From: SIG607 sp036307305
Lineage (GTDB): Bacteria; Bacillota; Clostridia; Oscillospirales; Acutalibacteraceae
Direction: 5' to 3'
DNA length: 55,432 bases
NCBI GenBank assembly: GCA_036307305.1
Contig: JAXJXV010000004.1
Span: 1 to 55,432, forward strand
Part shown: piece after piece, positions 1 to 7,463 of the stretch
How positions within the stretch are numbered: position 1 is the first letter of the stretch
How the letters are laid out: every line of letters begins with the position of its first letter
Translations under genes and position numbers: made by a program
Notes under the pieces: model-generated
What the model saw: only the letters and a program-made list of their open reading frames with translations
Told to the model about the DNA's origin: nothing
The model's database searches: none

Positions 1-1
1 A

Positions 2-115
2 GCAGATTTAGTTATATGTTACGTTGAGCATAATGAGGGCGGAGCATATAAGACAATGAAATATGCATTAAAGCAAAATAAAACAGTTATAAATCTTGCT
101 GAGATATCAGATTAA
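2..115 (+). CDS. C-terminal end of a SLOG/YpsA-like Rossmann-fold protein (partial at window edge)
   Basis: The frame is open from the window edge to TAA at 113-115 and encodes 37 residues. The segment DLVICYVEHNEGGAYKTM followed by a helix and a closing VINLA strand is the ending typical of the SLOG superfamily (DUF1273/YpsA-like, related to DprA), whose members bind nucleotide-type ligands. It resembles the ending of the complete SLOG protein at 38178-38543 (DYVICFWDGESRGTRSM). The start and the signature SGxxxGxD loop lie outside the window, so the subfamily cannot be decided. Family call by recognition only. Confidence 0.5.
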   Translation, partial: ADLVICYVEHNEGGAYKTMKYALKQNKTVINLAEISD

Positions 116-118
116 GAC

Positions 119-200
119 GGGAGGATAACAAATCCTCCCCTACACCATAGCCATAAAGACTATATTGTATATTAGTAGGGGCGGAATTGTTTTCCGCCCG
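119..200. repeat. Palindromic intergenic repeat, copy 1
   Basis: An 82-bp unit bounded by two hairpins, GGGAGGAT-loop-ATCCTCCC (119-139) and GGGCGGA-loop-TCCGCCC (179-199). The two ends are imperfect inverted copies of each other (GGGNGGA...CCNCCCCTAC), so the unit has the outline of a small MITE-like element. Copy 2 lies 104 bp downstream. Confidence 0.75.
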
Positions 201-222
201 TTTGGTTTTGCAGTGTCTTTTC

Positions 223-304
223 GAGAGGATAACAAATCCTCCCCTACACCGTAGCCATAAAGACTATATTGTATATTAGTAGGGGCGGACTCGTTGTCCG
301 CCCG
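223..304. repeat. Palindromic intergenic repeat, copy 2
   Basis: Second copy at a 104-bp offset. Positions 225-304 match 121-200 with about four substitutions. Three of these fall inside the right-hand hairpin, at its loop and loop edge, and leave the stem intact, which suggests structure is conserved. The spacer 201-222 is unrelated. Confidence 0.75.
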
Positions 305-321
305 TTTCATATAAAACAAAA

Positions 322-353
322 AAGGCGTTGTGTTTTAAACACAACGCCTTTTA
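322..353 (-). terminator. Intrinsic terminator of the rpsF-ssb-rpsR operon
   Basis: Perfect stem AAAGGCGTTGTG / CACAACGCCTTT around TTTTAAA, flanked by A and T runs, just past the rpsR stop on the minus strand. The symmetry would let it act on both strands. Confidence 0.85.
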
Positions 354-364
354 TATATTCTCAA

Positions 365-604
365 TTAATCGTTAACGTAAGGGAGAATAGCTACCTGACG
401 AGCGCGTTTGATAGCGATGGTCAGTTTACGCTGATGAGCAGCGCAGGTGCCGGTAGCGCGGCGGGGAAGAATCTTAGCGCGTTCAGAAACGAACTTACGA
501 AGACGAGCTATATCCTTGTAATCAATTTCTTCTACGCGGTCTGCACAAAAATGACAAACCTTTTTTCTGGCTTTTTTATGTGCAGGTCTTTCCATTTTTT
601 CCAT
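365..604 (-). CDS. rpsR: 30S ribosomal protein S18
   Basis: A 79-residue S18 that joins S6 on the platform of the small ribosomal subunit. It keeps the family core (KVCHFC near the N-terminus, then ILPRRATGTCAAHQRKL) and the C-terminal helix. The CxxC pair plus the downstream Cys and His point to the zinc-binding form. I chose the ATG at 604 and not the TTG at 610, because AGGAGG then sits 8 nt upstream of the start, whereas only 2 nt would separate it from the TTG. It is last in the order rpsF-ssb-rpsR, the usual arrangement in Bacillota, and a terminator follows. Confidence 0.96.
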   Translation of the reverse strand: MEKMERPAHKKARKKVCHFCADRVEEIDYKDIARLRKFVSERAKILPRRATGTCAAHQRKLTIAIKRARQVAILPYVND

Positions 605-627
605 TTTCAAGACCTCCTAAATTTTAA

Positions 628-1050
628 TTAGAACGGTAAATCTTCGTCAGATTCGCCGGGAACCTCGGTAAATTCATTAACCGAAGCATTACTGAAAGCG
701 GCAGGAACATCTCCTGCGCCAGAAGCAGCATCGCGTTTAGCTTCAACAAACTGTACGTTATTTGCAATAACCTCAAATACAGTACGGTTTTTGCCATCCT
801 TATCGGTATAACGGCGGGTCTGAATAGAACCTTCGATACCGATCATACTGCCTTTTTTAAAGTATTTAGTAATAAATTCTGCGGTCTGTCTCCAAGCAAC
901 GATGTTAATAAAATCTGCTTGTGTTTCTTCTCCTGCCTTATAGCGACGGGAAACCGCGATAGAGAAGGTGGTTACAGACACACCGCTGGGTGTGGTTTTG
1001 AGTTCGGGGTCAGCAGTAAGGCGACCTGTAAGAACAACAAGATTAAACAT
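628..1050 (-). CDS. ssb: Single-stranded DNA-binding protein
   Basis: A 140-residue SSB. An N-terminal OB fold (about residues 1-105, beginning MFNLVVLTGRLTADPELK) binds single-stranded DNA as a tetramer in replication and repair. A short Ala/Glu-rich linker follows, ending in the acidic tip DEDLPF, which matches the conserved DDDIPF-type tail that recruits partner proteins. The length is normal for a clostridial SSB. It lies between rpsF and rpsR with short gaps and is co-transcribed with them. Confidence 0.96.
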   Translation of the reverse strand: MFNLVVLTGRLTADPELKTTPSGVSVTTFSIAVSRRYKAGEETQADFINIVAWRQTAEFITKYFKKGSMIGIEGSIQTRRYTDKDGKNRTVFEVIANNVQFVEAKRDAASGAGDVPAAFSNASVNEFTEVPGESDEDLPF

Positions 1051-1072
1051 TTAAACGCATCCTCTCTCTAAA

Positions 1073-1354
1073 TTACTTCTTGATTACCATTGCACGAAGA
1101 ACGCCGTCGGTAATACCGGCTCTACGCTCTAACTCAGCAGGGAACTGAGGGTCTGCTGTGAAGGTAGTGAAAACATAGTAACCTTCTGCCTCGTCGTTGA
1201 TAAGATAAGCAAGTCTGCGCTTACCCCAATCGTCAACGTTTTCGATGGTACCGTTTTCAGCAATAATAGCGCCGAATTTTTCTGCAAGAGCTTTTGCAGC
1301 TTCTTCGCCGTTTGCTACGGAATAAACCATAGCTGCCTCATACTTATTAGTCAT
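1073..1354 (-). CDS. rpsF: 30S ribosomal protein S6
   Basis: A 93-residue S6, a ferredoxin-like alpha/beta protein that pairs with S18 on 16S rRNA. Recognisable segments are NKYEAAMVYS at the start and WGKRRLAYLINDEAEGYYV in the middle. The frame is open further upstream, but the ATG at 1354 is preceded by AAGGAGGTGC at a good distance and gives the canonical N-terminus. It is first gene of the rpsF-ssb-rpsR operon, with a consensus promoter at 1445-1473 and a structured leader between. Confidence 0.96.
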   Translation of the reverse strand: MTNKYEAAMVYSVANGEEAAKALAEKFGAIIAENGTIENVDDWGKRRLAYLINDEAEGYYVFTTFTADPQFPAELERRAGITDGVLRAMVIKK

Positions 1355-1364
1355 CGTGTTGCAC

Positions 1365-1409
1365 CTCCTTATGGACATTCGTCCGAACGCTTTCTCGTTC
1401 GGCAAGGAA
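1365..1409 (-). promoter_or_regulatory. Structured rpsF leader, candidate S6:S18 autoregulatory site
   Basis: On the minus strand the leader forms a 7-bp stem CCGAACG/CGTTCGG with a 6-nt loop (1383-1402). Outside it, TTCCTT (1404-1409) can pair with the AAGGAG of the rpsF ribosome binding site. A hairpin whose outer helix covers the RBS fits feedback control by S6:S18, known at this operon in many bacteria. I could not confirm the conserved CCG bulge, so the identity is inferred. Confidence 0.4.
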
Positions 1410-1444
1410 CTATTTTTTAGCATACTGCCACCAATAGCCTATCT

Positions 1445-1473
1445 ATTATACAGGTATAACCTGTTTTTGTCAA
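1445..1473 (-). promoter_or_regulatory. Promoter of rpsF-ssb-rpsR
   Basis: Read on the minus strand: TTGACA (1468-1473), exactly 17 bp, TATAAT (1445-1450). A full consensus housekeeping promoter, about 90 bp upstream of the rpsF start. Confidence 0.9.
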
Positions 1474-1538
1474 GTAAAATATATACTTGCATAATCAAAA
1501 AAAGTAGAATATAATATAAATAAAAGGAGTGAGAAGAA

Positions 1539-2414
1539 GTGAAAGAACGTAGTAAAATAACCGATAAAGGCAAGATTATACTGTTTCTATCTGTTTGCCT
1601 TACGGTGTTGATAACGGTTATAATCATTTCTTCTTTTGCTCTTGTGAGTGAAATTCAAAAGTACAGAGTAAGTGAACCAAAACAGATTAAAACCGATGCT
1701 TTGCGCTCGGCGTGTCTTAAACTTTGCGCTTCGGGTAGCGATGAAATATATGAAGATTACGATGTGGACGGTGATAAGAGCGTAGACGTTGCAGAGCTGA
1801 CAACCTTTAAGCTTTCCCTTGTGGAGAATATGAACAACTGTCCCACAGTGGAACTTACCTCAAAGGGATATAGCATTGTAGAGATTGACGGCGTTACCTA
1901 TATAGACGGAATATTGGTGGTAAATAAAACTTACGGAGTTCCAAAGGATTACGGCACAGGACTTTTACCTGAATGTGAAGAAGCGTTCAAACGGTTGGTT
2001 GCGGCTGCAAAAAAAGACGGAGTAGATATTTGGATTTCCTCTGGATTTCGAAGCTATGAAAAGCAAAGACAGTTTTACGTTGGATACTGCAATAAAGACG
2101 GTAAAGAAAAAGCAGACACCTACTCAGCCCGTCCCGGTTACTCAGAGCATCAGACAGGACTGGGTATAGATATAAACAGCGCAAGTACTGTAAAGTATCA
2201 AGGTATTTATAAAACGGTGGGTGAATGGATAGCTGAGAACTGCTATGATTACGGATTTATAGTTCGTTACCCAAAGGGCAAGGAAGCAATAACAGGCTAT
2301 CAGTACGAGCCTTGGCATATTCGTTATATGGGAGAGGAACTTGCTTTAGATATTAAGGAAAGCGGACTTTGTCTTGAGGAATATTTAGGAATAACTTCAC
2401 AGTATCAAAAGTAA
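1539..2414 (+). CDS. Membrane-anchored VanY-type D-alanyl-D-alanine carboxypeptidase with an EF-hand (half-dockerin) segment
   Basis: A 291-residue zinc peptidase that should trim the terminal D-Ala of peptidoglycan stems on the outer face of the membrane. Residues about 13-36 form one transmembrane anchor. The VanY domain (about 130-280) shows SGFRSYEKQ, the zinc motif SEHQTGLGID (His204, Asp211) and EPWH (catalytic Glu257, zinc ligand His260). Between anchor and enzyme, residues 73-95 read as a calcium-loop/helix unit (DVDGDKSVDVAEL) like one half of a type I dockerin. The start is GTG at 1539, nine bases after AAAGGAG. A single gene, divergent from rpsF. Confidence 0.85.
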   Translation: MKERSKITDKGKIILFLSVCLTVLITVIIISSFALVSEIQKYRVSEPKQIKTDALRSACLKLCASGSDEIYEDYDVDGDKSVDVAELTTFKLSLVENMNNCPTVELTSKGYSIVEIDGVTYIDGILVVNKTYGVPKDYGTGLLPECEEAFKRLVAAAKKDGVDIWISSGFRSYEKQRQFYVGYCNKDGKEKADTYSARPGYSEHQTGLGIDINSASTVKYQGIYKTVGEWIAENCYDYGFIVRYPKGKEAITGYQYEPWHIRYMGEELALDIKESGLCLEEYLGITSQYQK

Positions 2415-2446
2415 AACGCGAACGTATAAAAACGTTCGCGTTTTTT
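2415..2446. terminator. Bidirectional terminator between vanY-like gene and FAD oxidoreductase
   Basis: Perfect 11-bp stem AACGCGAACGT/ACGTTCGCGTT with a 6-nt loop and a T run at 2441-2446. It lies between two convergent stop codons. Confidence 0.9.
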
Positions 2447-2448
2447 AT

Positions 2449-5136
2449 TTACTCGTAAATTCTTACTTCTGTTATATGGGCAGTGGTGGAGTGCATACTT
2501 TCGTTTATGGTGATTTTAACTTCTTCTGCCATGGAGGGAGAAAAACGCACTACCATTTGCTTGAATACGTTATCGGTTATATGGGCAACCTCTGTCCAGT
2601 TTTCACCGTTTCTTACACTAACGGTAAGGTCTGTAGCCGTGCCTACCGAGGAAGTGAATCTGTAGAAGTTGTACATAGGATAGGCGAGTTCAACCTGTGT
2701 GGTAATAATAACCTGGCTTATTTTTTTAGGCTCTTTAAGTGTAAGACTAAGACTTGCGGGAAGTCCCTTTTCAGAAGCCCAGCCGTTAAGCTTATCACCC
2801 AAAGGTCTGTTTATGCCGTTAATAACGTTTTCGGGTGAAGCATCAACCGTATAGTGTAGAGCGCTGTTGAAATAAAGCTCCATAGCTTCATCGGGATGCT
2901 GTGCGATTTTTCCGTCCTCTGAATAATAAACAACTGCACTTGCATAAGGATGAACGCGTCTGCGCCAAGCGATGTTTTTATTGGGTTCAAAAGATACAAC
3001 GAAGTTGGCTTTTTCCGATTTTGCGGTGAAAGGCAGGTCGACTAACTTTTCACAGCTCTTTTCAATAGTGATTTCACATTCATCAATTTTTTCTATGGTC
3101 TCGTTGATATCACTATTCTGATTATACTGCCATAGCTTTGCCTTTACGGTGATACCCTCATCAGAAAGATTTTTAAGCTCTGCTTTGTAAAATTCTGCGG
3201 GATGCTTGGCAGCGTCGCAGTACGGTCCTGAATAAATTTCGGTGGTAAGGGGTATCCATATATCCTTTGTTCCCGGTGTGGTTGAATAATAAATATCACG
3301 GGCAACGCTTGTTGCGCTGACAGTGGCTGTTCTTGCAAGGTCTTTTTCATCCTCGTTTACAACGTCGGGGATAGTAAGGTCGTGACGAAGTAGCAACTGC
3401 TGAAGTTCTTTGATGTGATTTTCGTAAATACCACGAGGAGTGGTACCGTATTTCTTACAAAGATGTACGGCAGCGCCAGTAGCCTGACCTAAAGTAGCAA
3501 GGGTAGCTTCAACTCGTACGGTTCCAAGACCTATGTGGGAAACGGAACAGCATCTGCCTGCAATGAAAAGATTGTCTATGTTTTTGGAATAAAGTATTCT
3601 ATATGGCAAAGCGCAAACGGGAATGGTCGTGTTGGAATGGAAGGCGCCTTCTTTGCCTGAATAAATTCCTCTTGGATGATGAACGTCAATACTCCATCCG
3701 CAGTAGCTAATAGCATCGGGATATTTTCTGTCGGCAACACAGTCGTTCTGATTGAATACGTAATCACCAATAAGACGGCGGGTTTCTCTTTTGGAGTTGT
3801 GCAGAGCTATGGCTGTCAAATCATAATAATCAATCACTTCGGCAAGGTGAGGCTTTAAACGGGCAGAGTTTTTAAGCCAATGGAAATAACCGAGAGTCAG
3901 ACGTATCATTTCATCTCTGGCAAACTCATCATCCCATAAATCGTCGTGGTCGTTGGAATTTTCAAGCCACCACGAAGCGCTGTGAACCTGAACGGCTTCG
4001 CGATAAAGTTCGTCGCCTTCGGGAAGCTTAATAGCCCAGTCGGGAGCGGTAAAGGTTACCTTTTTATCGGTTTTGGTAGCCTTGAAGCTTCTCATTTTGG
4101 GCAAATCCTCTTGCCAACCGCAAATACATCCGCTCATAGTAAGGGTATCGGGTACTTCGGGAGCAAAGTCTTCATTATATTCACGTTTGGCTTCTCTGCC
4201 GAAACGGTAAGCGGCACCTGCGTAATATCCAAGCCAACCGTCACCACTGCTGTCACAGAAGTAATCGCCGTAGAATTTTGTTTTCTTTAAAGTGTTTGTA
4301 TTAATGGTAGTAGCAGATATTATGTGTCCGTTTTCACTTTCTGCGTCAATACAAAGCTCGTCAAGAAAAACGGTAATGTTTTTTTCTGCGGCGCAAAGTT
4401 TTTCAAAGGCGGCCTGATAGGTAAGTCCGTTTGTCATATGTAAGGCTCTTATTTCACCGAAAATACCGCCTTCCCAAGCTCCTCTGTTACGTGAGGCGGC
4501 GCCCTCCATACCTATTGTGCCTTCGTCACTTGCATTTCCGCCAATAGCGGGTCTGCCCGAAATAAGAGCTACTTTAAGTCCGTTTCTGGCGGCTTCAATA
4601 GCGGCAGGAATACCTGCGGGACCCGCGCCTACGATAACGTAATCAAAATGCAGTTCGTCTGGCTTTGTGCTTATTCCCTTTATTTCTGCTCTCTGCTTCA
4701 AGAAACGCTCAATTTCGGGAGATGGAGTAAAATCCATATCATTTGTTATAACAACACTTGCGAAACGGGCAAGCCAACCTGTTTTATCAATAGCTGTAAG
4801 GGTGTGCTCACCCTTTTTTAAATACATATCACCTGCGATTTCCCAGTACCATTTGTGCGTGGGCATTTTACCGAGAACGTTGGGAAGCTCAGTATTGTCG
4901 GTAGCTAAAGTAAACTGACCGGGGGCTTCGGGGAATTTCCAGTTTTTCGTGCGAACGAAGAAACGGTAATATCCGTCCTCTTCTACGGTAAAGGGTGTAT
5001 GAGCGTCTTCAACAGGTACACCGGGCTTGTGTATACCTAAAAGATAAGACGCGCCCACACTTCTTACAAACTGGCTTTCAAGCTTCCACTGACCTTTGTT
5101 TTTGAACTCAGCGGCATCAATCCAAATTGTCTGCAT
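2449..5136 (-). CDS. Large FAD-dependent oxidoreductase with flanking beta-sandwich domains
   Basis: 895 residues. The centre (about 163-600) is a PF12831-type FAD oxidoreductase: Rossmann motif VIVGAGPAGIPAAIEAA with GxGxxG at 170-175, then IGGNASDEG, and a late FAD contact NLFIAGRCCSVSHIGLGTVR. Residues 1-135 look like a golvesin/CBM-like beta-sandwich. The last 120 or so resemble an F5/8-type (discoidin) carbohydrate-binding domain. There is no signal peptide, so it should act in the cytoplasm; the substrate is unknown. The ATG at 5136 is chosen over the upstream ATG at 5154 because GGAGG lies 7 nt before it. It is divergent from a PocR-AraC gene, the likely regulator. Confidence 0.8.
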   Translation of the reverse strand: MQTIWIDAAEFKNKGQWKLESQFVRSVGASYLLGIHKPGVPVEDAHTPFTVEEDGYYRFFVRTKNWKFPEAPGQFTLATDNTELPNVLGKMPTHKWYWEIAGDMYLKKGEHTLTAIDKTGWLARFASVVITNDMDFTPSPEIERFLKQRAEIKGISTKPDELHFDYVIVGAGPAGIPAAIEAARNGLKVALISGRPAIGGNASDEGTIGMEGAASRNRGAWEGGIFGEIRALHMTNGLTYQAAFEKLCAAEKNITVFLDELCIDAESENGHIISATTINTNTLKKTKFYGDYFCDSSGDGWLGYYAGAAYRFGREAKREYNEDFAPEVPDTLTMSGCICGWQEDLPKMRSFKATKTDKKVTFTAPDWAIKLPEGDELYREAVQVHSASWWLENSNDHDDLWDDEFARDEMIRLTLGYFHWLKNSARLKPHLAEVIDYYDLTAIALHNSKRETRRLIGDYVFNQNDCVADRKYPDAISYCGWSIDVHHPRGIYSGKEGAFHSNTTIPVCALPYRILYSKNIDNLFIAGRCCSVSHIGLGTVRVEATLATLGQATGAAVHLCKKYGTTPRGIYENHIKELQQLLLRHDLTIPDVVNEDEKDLARTATVSATSVARDIYYSTTPGTKDIWIPLTTEIYSGPYCDAAKHPAEFYKAELKNLSDEGITVKAKLWQYNQNSDINETIEKIDECEITIEKSCEKLVDLPFTAKSEKANFVVSFEPNKNIAWRRRVHPYASAVVYYSEDGKIAQHPDEAMELYFNSALHYTVDASPENVINGINRPLGDKLNGWASEKGLPASLSLTLKEPKKISQVIITTQVELAYPMYNFYRFTSSVGTATDLTVSVRNGENWTEVAHITDNVFKQMVVRFSPSMAEEVKITINESMHSTTAHITEVRIYE

Positions 5137-5194
5137 ATTTTTTCCTCCAAGCATTTTTTAAAAGTAATTGCAATTAAAATATTGCTTTTTCTTA

Positions 5195-5200
5195 ATTATA
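5195..5200 (-). promoter_or_regulatory. Candidate -10 box for the FAD oxidoreductase gene
   Basis: TATAAT on the minus strand, about 60 bp upstream of the start, with no recognisable -35 box 16-18 bp before it. That pattern fits a promoter needing an activator, here plausibly the divergent AraC-type protein. Confidence 0.4.
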
Positions 5201-5264
5201 CTGCTAAAATTAAATAAAAACTTTAAATTTATGCTTTACTACATTAATTTTCTGCGGAGGTTAT

Positions 5265-6155
5265 ATGAAAGAAAAAACCGTGAAATTAAAAAACTATCTT
5301 GATATGCTGACACAGGATATGGGGTGGTACATTATAATTGAGGATTATTACGGTGTGCTTAGAGCGTATGATGATATACGCGACTATCTTTCAGATAAAA
5401 AATGGCATACAAATCCTTACTGTCTTAAAATTAAAAACAATGCACGTCTGTGGAAGCGGTGTGTGGGCTTAAAAAGAGCGATGAGACGGAATATACGAAA
5501 ACAAACAACAGCAGGGTTCAGGGTTTGTTATTGCGGTGTTGCAGAGTATACCATTCCTGTTTGTGTAAGAGGTGTACGTATAGGTACTGTTTGTGCTGCA
5601 GGATTTTTTTCTCCTCTGAGTGACAGAATGACCGAAATTTTGTCGAAAAGAACCGATTTGAATGAAAAAGATTTTTCCCGCTTAAGACAGGAAAACCTAA
5701 GACAAATCACCAATGCAGAAGAGGAAAGACTTTATTCGTATCTTTCGATAGTGGCGGAATTTATAAAGGAAATCGCAAAGGATAGTCCTCTTATTAACGA
5801 TAAAGGCGCTTCAGAGAACGAAAAGCAAAAATATGTGTTAAAGGCGCTTGACCACATAGAAAAGCATTACGATGAAAATATTACACCTCAAAGTGTTGCT
5901 CAGAGATACCACATCAGTCTTTCATATCTTCAGCACTTGTTTGTTGAGTTTTTGGGGGAGGGGATAGCGTCAGTTATACGGCGAAAAAGAATTGAGAGAG
6001 CCTGTCAGCTTCTTGCGCAGACAGACAGAAGCGTTCGTGATATAGCTATTTCCTGCGGTTTTTACGATACTGATTATTTTTCGGTGTTGTTTAAACGGAC
6101 TATGGGTATGACTCCGCTTAAATACAGAAAAGAAAACCGCGTTGACTTTTATTGA
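5265..6155 (+). CDS. AraC-family regulator with N-terminal PocR sensory domain
   Basis: A 296-residue activator-type regulator. The N-terminal half (about 1-170) is a PocR domain, marked by spaced cysteines (NPYC, KRC, RVCYCG) and the stretch EYTIPVCVRGVRIGTVCAAGFF. PocR senses 1,2-propanediol in its namesake; relatives are thought to bind small polyols or hydrocarbon derivatives. The C-terminal 100 residues carry the two helix-turn-helices of AraC proteins (ITPQSVAQRYHISLSYLQHLF; DIAISCGFYDTDYFSVLFK; ending TPLKYRK). It starts at 5265 after GCGGAGG. Divergent orientation makes the FAD oxidoreductase gene its likely target. Confidence 0.9.
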   Translation: MKEKTVKLKNYLDMLTQDMGWYIIIEDYYGVLRAYDDIRDYLSDKKWHTNPYCLKIKNNARLWKRCVGLKRAMRRNIRKQTTAGFRVCYCGVAEYTIPVCVRGVRIGTVCAAGFFSPLSDRMTEILSKRTDLNEKDFSRLRQENLRQITNAEEERLYSYLSIVAEFIKEIAKDSPLINDKGASENEKQKYVLKALDHIEKHYDENITPQSVAQRYHISLSYLQHLFVEFLGEGIASVIRRKRIERACQLLAQTDRSVRDIAISCGFYDTDYFSVLFKRTMGMTPLKYRKENRVDFY

Positions 6156-6169
6156 AAAAGGTGTATAAT
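6142..6169 (+). promoter_or_regulatory. Promoter of the YhfC-like gene
   Basis: TTGACT (6142-6147), 16 bp, TATAAT (6164-6169). The -35 box lies inside the last codons of the AraC-type gene, so the membrane protein gene can be expressed independently of it. Confidence 0.65.
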
Positions 6170-6186
6170 TTTATGGGGGCGAAGAA

Positions 6187-6945
6187 ATGTTTAACGTTAT
6201 TTTATACCTGCTTTTAGCACTTCTGGCTATTACCTGTGCCGTGGCACCGTCGGTTTATATTAAAAGAAAATTCGGTGGTAACCTTAAAAGAATCAGGGAT
6301 GGCGCCGTAGTTCAGATTATTTTTGCGTCAATTCTCAATGCGGTGCTGTATACGGTTTTGGCTATCGGCATGGGATTGTATGAAAAAATAGAGCAAAACG
6401 AACTGATATCTATATTGGTAAATACTGTTTTACTTTGCGCTTGTGTTTTTATCGGTCATCTTATATGGCTTAATGGCATTGTTAAAAAACAGGGTGAAAC
6501 AGGGGAAGCGCTGCTTTACGGCGCAGGTTATTCTGCCGCCTTTGTGTTTTTCGGATACGTTCTTTCCAGCATAGCCAATGCCGTTATCAGCGTAATGGTA
6601 GCAGTTGATGAAAACGCACCCATTTCTAATGTGTTTGAGGCTAATATAACTCAGGTTTCAAATACCGATAGCTATACTGTGTTTTTAGAAATTCTTCAAA
6701 TGCTTATAGCCGTAGTGCTGGAGGGCGCTATAGCCGTAACGGCTTATAAGGTGCTTCTCGGCGATGCGAAAAAATACTGGTTTGCGGCGGCAGTGGTGCT
6801 TCATTTCGTGGGCAATGCAGTTATAACCTATCACGAAATTGAAAGAACTTATATAATACTTATTTATCTTGCTGTAGCAATAACGGCGGCAGGACTTGCC
6901 TATTCTCTCATTTTTCCTGCAAAGAAAAAAACCGAAGCTGAATAA
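6187..6945 (+). CDS. Polytopic membrane protein, possibly a YhfC-type intramembrane peptidase
   Basis: A 252-residue integral membrane protein with about seven hydrophobic helices, including an N-terminal one, paired helices around residues 40-100, and a C-terminal one before a Lys-rich tail. The layout and the segment TGEALLYGAGYSAAFVFFGY recall the YhfC/DUF2324 family, related to glutamic-type intramembrane (CAAX-processing-like) proteases. I cannot point with certainty to the catalytic Glu and Arg. The gene follows the AraC-type regulator by 31 bp but has its own promoter. An alternative is a plain uncharacterised membrane protein. Confidence 0.4.
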   Translation: MFNVILYLLLALLAITCAVAPSVYIKRKFGGNLKRIRDGAVVQIIFASILNAVLYTVLAIGMGLYEKIEQNELISILVNTVLLCACVFIGHLIWLNGIVKKQGETGEALLYGAGYSAAFVFFGYVLSSIANAVISVMVAVDENAPISNVFEANITQVSNTDSYTVFLEILQMLIAVVLEGAIAVTAYKVLLGDAKKYWFAAAVVLHFVGNAVITYHEIERTYIILIYLAVAITAAGLAYSLIFPAKKKTEAE

Positions 6946-6953
6946 AATGTAAA

Positions 6954-6999
6954 AAAACCCACATACTTATTTTGAAAACAAAAATAAGGAGTGGGTTTT
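6954..6999 (+). promoter_or_regulatory. Hairpin that buries the ribosome binding site of the next gene
   Basis: AAAACCCAC (6954-6962) pairs perfectly with GTGGGTTTT (6991-6999), and inside it CTTATTTT (6966-6973) pairs with AAAATAAG (6981-6988). The AAGGAG ribosome binding site (6986-6991) lies within the 3' side of this 17-bp interrupted stem, which ends one base short of the ATG. It may act as a translational switch or as a terminator-like element. Confidence 0.6.
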
Positions 7000-7434
7000 A
7001 TGGTAGAACAGGATACAATCAAATTACTCAGAGAATGTGACGCGGGTGTGAAAATGGGTATATCCTCCATCAGCGATGTTATGGATTATATCAGTAATAA
7101 GGATTTTGCAAAGCGTCTTGAAGAATGTAAAAATCAGCATTTGAATATTCAAAAGGAAATAGAACAGTTGCTTGATAAATATCACGACGACGGAAAAGAG
7201 CCTAATCCCATGGCAAAGGGTATGTCGTGGATAAAAACAAACGTAAAGCTGATGGTTAATGAGTCGGATACGACTATAGCCGACCTTATAACCGATGGCT
7301 GTAATATGGGTGTAAAATCTCTTAATAAATACCTTAATGAATATAAAGCGGCTGAAGAAAAGGTAAAGGATATTACCAAAAGACTTATAAATGAAGAAGA
7401 AAAACTTGCTGTAGATATCCGTTGTTATTTGTAA
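7000..7434 (+). CDS. Conserved helical-bundle protein of unknown function
   Basis: 144 residues, almost all predicted helix, soluble, with no signal peptide. It has the look of a four-helix (ferritin-like/DUF2383-like) bundle, including DTIKLLRECDAGVKMGISS near the start and EPNPMAKGMSWIKTNVKLM in the middle. I know similar proteins from other Clostridia but no function for them. The ATG at 7000 is chosen because AAGGAG lies 8 nt upstream; the upstream GTG at 6991 abuts that site. Between hairpin 6954-6999 and the terminator at 7434-7463 it forms a single-gene unit. Confidence 0.75.
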   Translation: MVEQDTIKLLRECDAGVKMGISSISDVMDYISNKDFAKRLEECKNQHLNIQKEIEQLLDKYHDDGKEPNPMAKGMSWIKTNVKLMVNESDTTIADLITDGCNMGVKSLNKYLNEYKAAEEKVKDITKRLINEEEKLAVDIRCYL

Positions 7435-7463
7435 AATGTACGGTCTTTGACCGTACATTTTTT
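7434..7463. terminator. Bidirectional terminator between the helical-bundle gene and tspO
   Basis: Perfect 12-bp stem AAATGTACGGTC/GACCGTACATTT with a TTT loop and a T run at 7458-7463, between convergent stop codons. Confidence 0.9.

Noticed and set aside
269..631. 120-codon plus-strand frame across the repeat and rpsR
   Set aside because: It is antisense to rpsR and begins inside the palindromic repeat.
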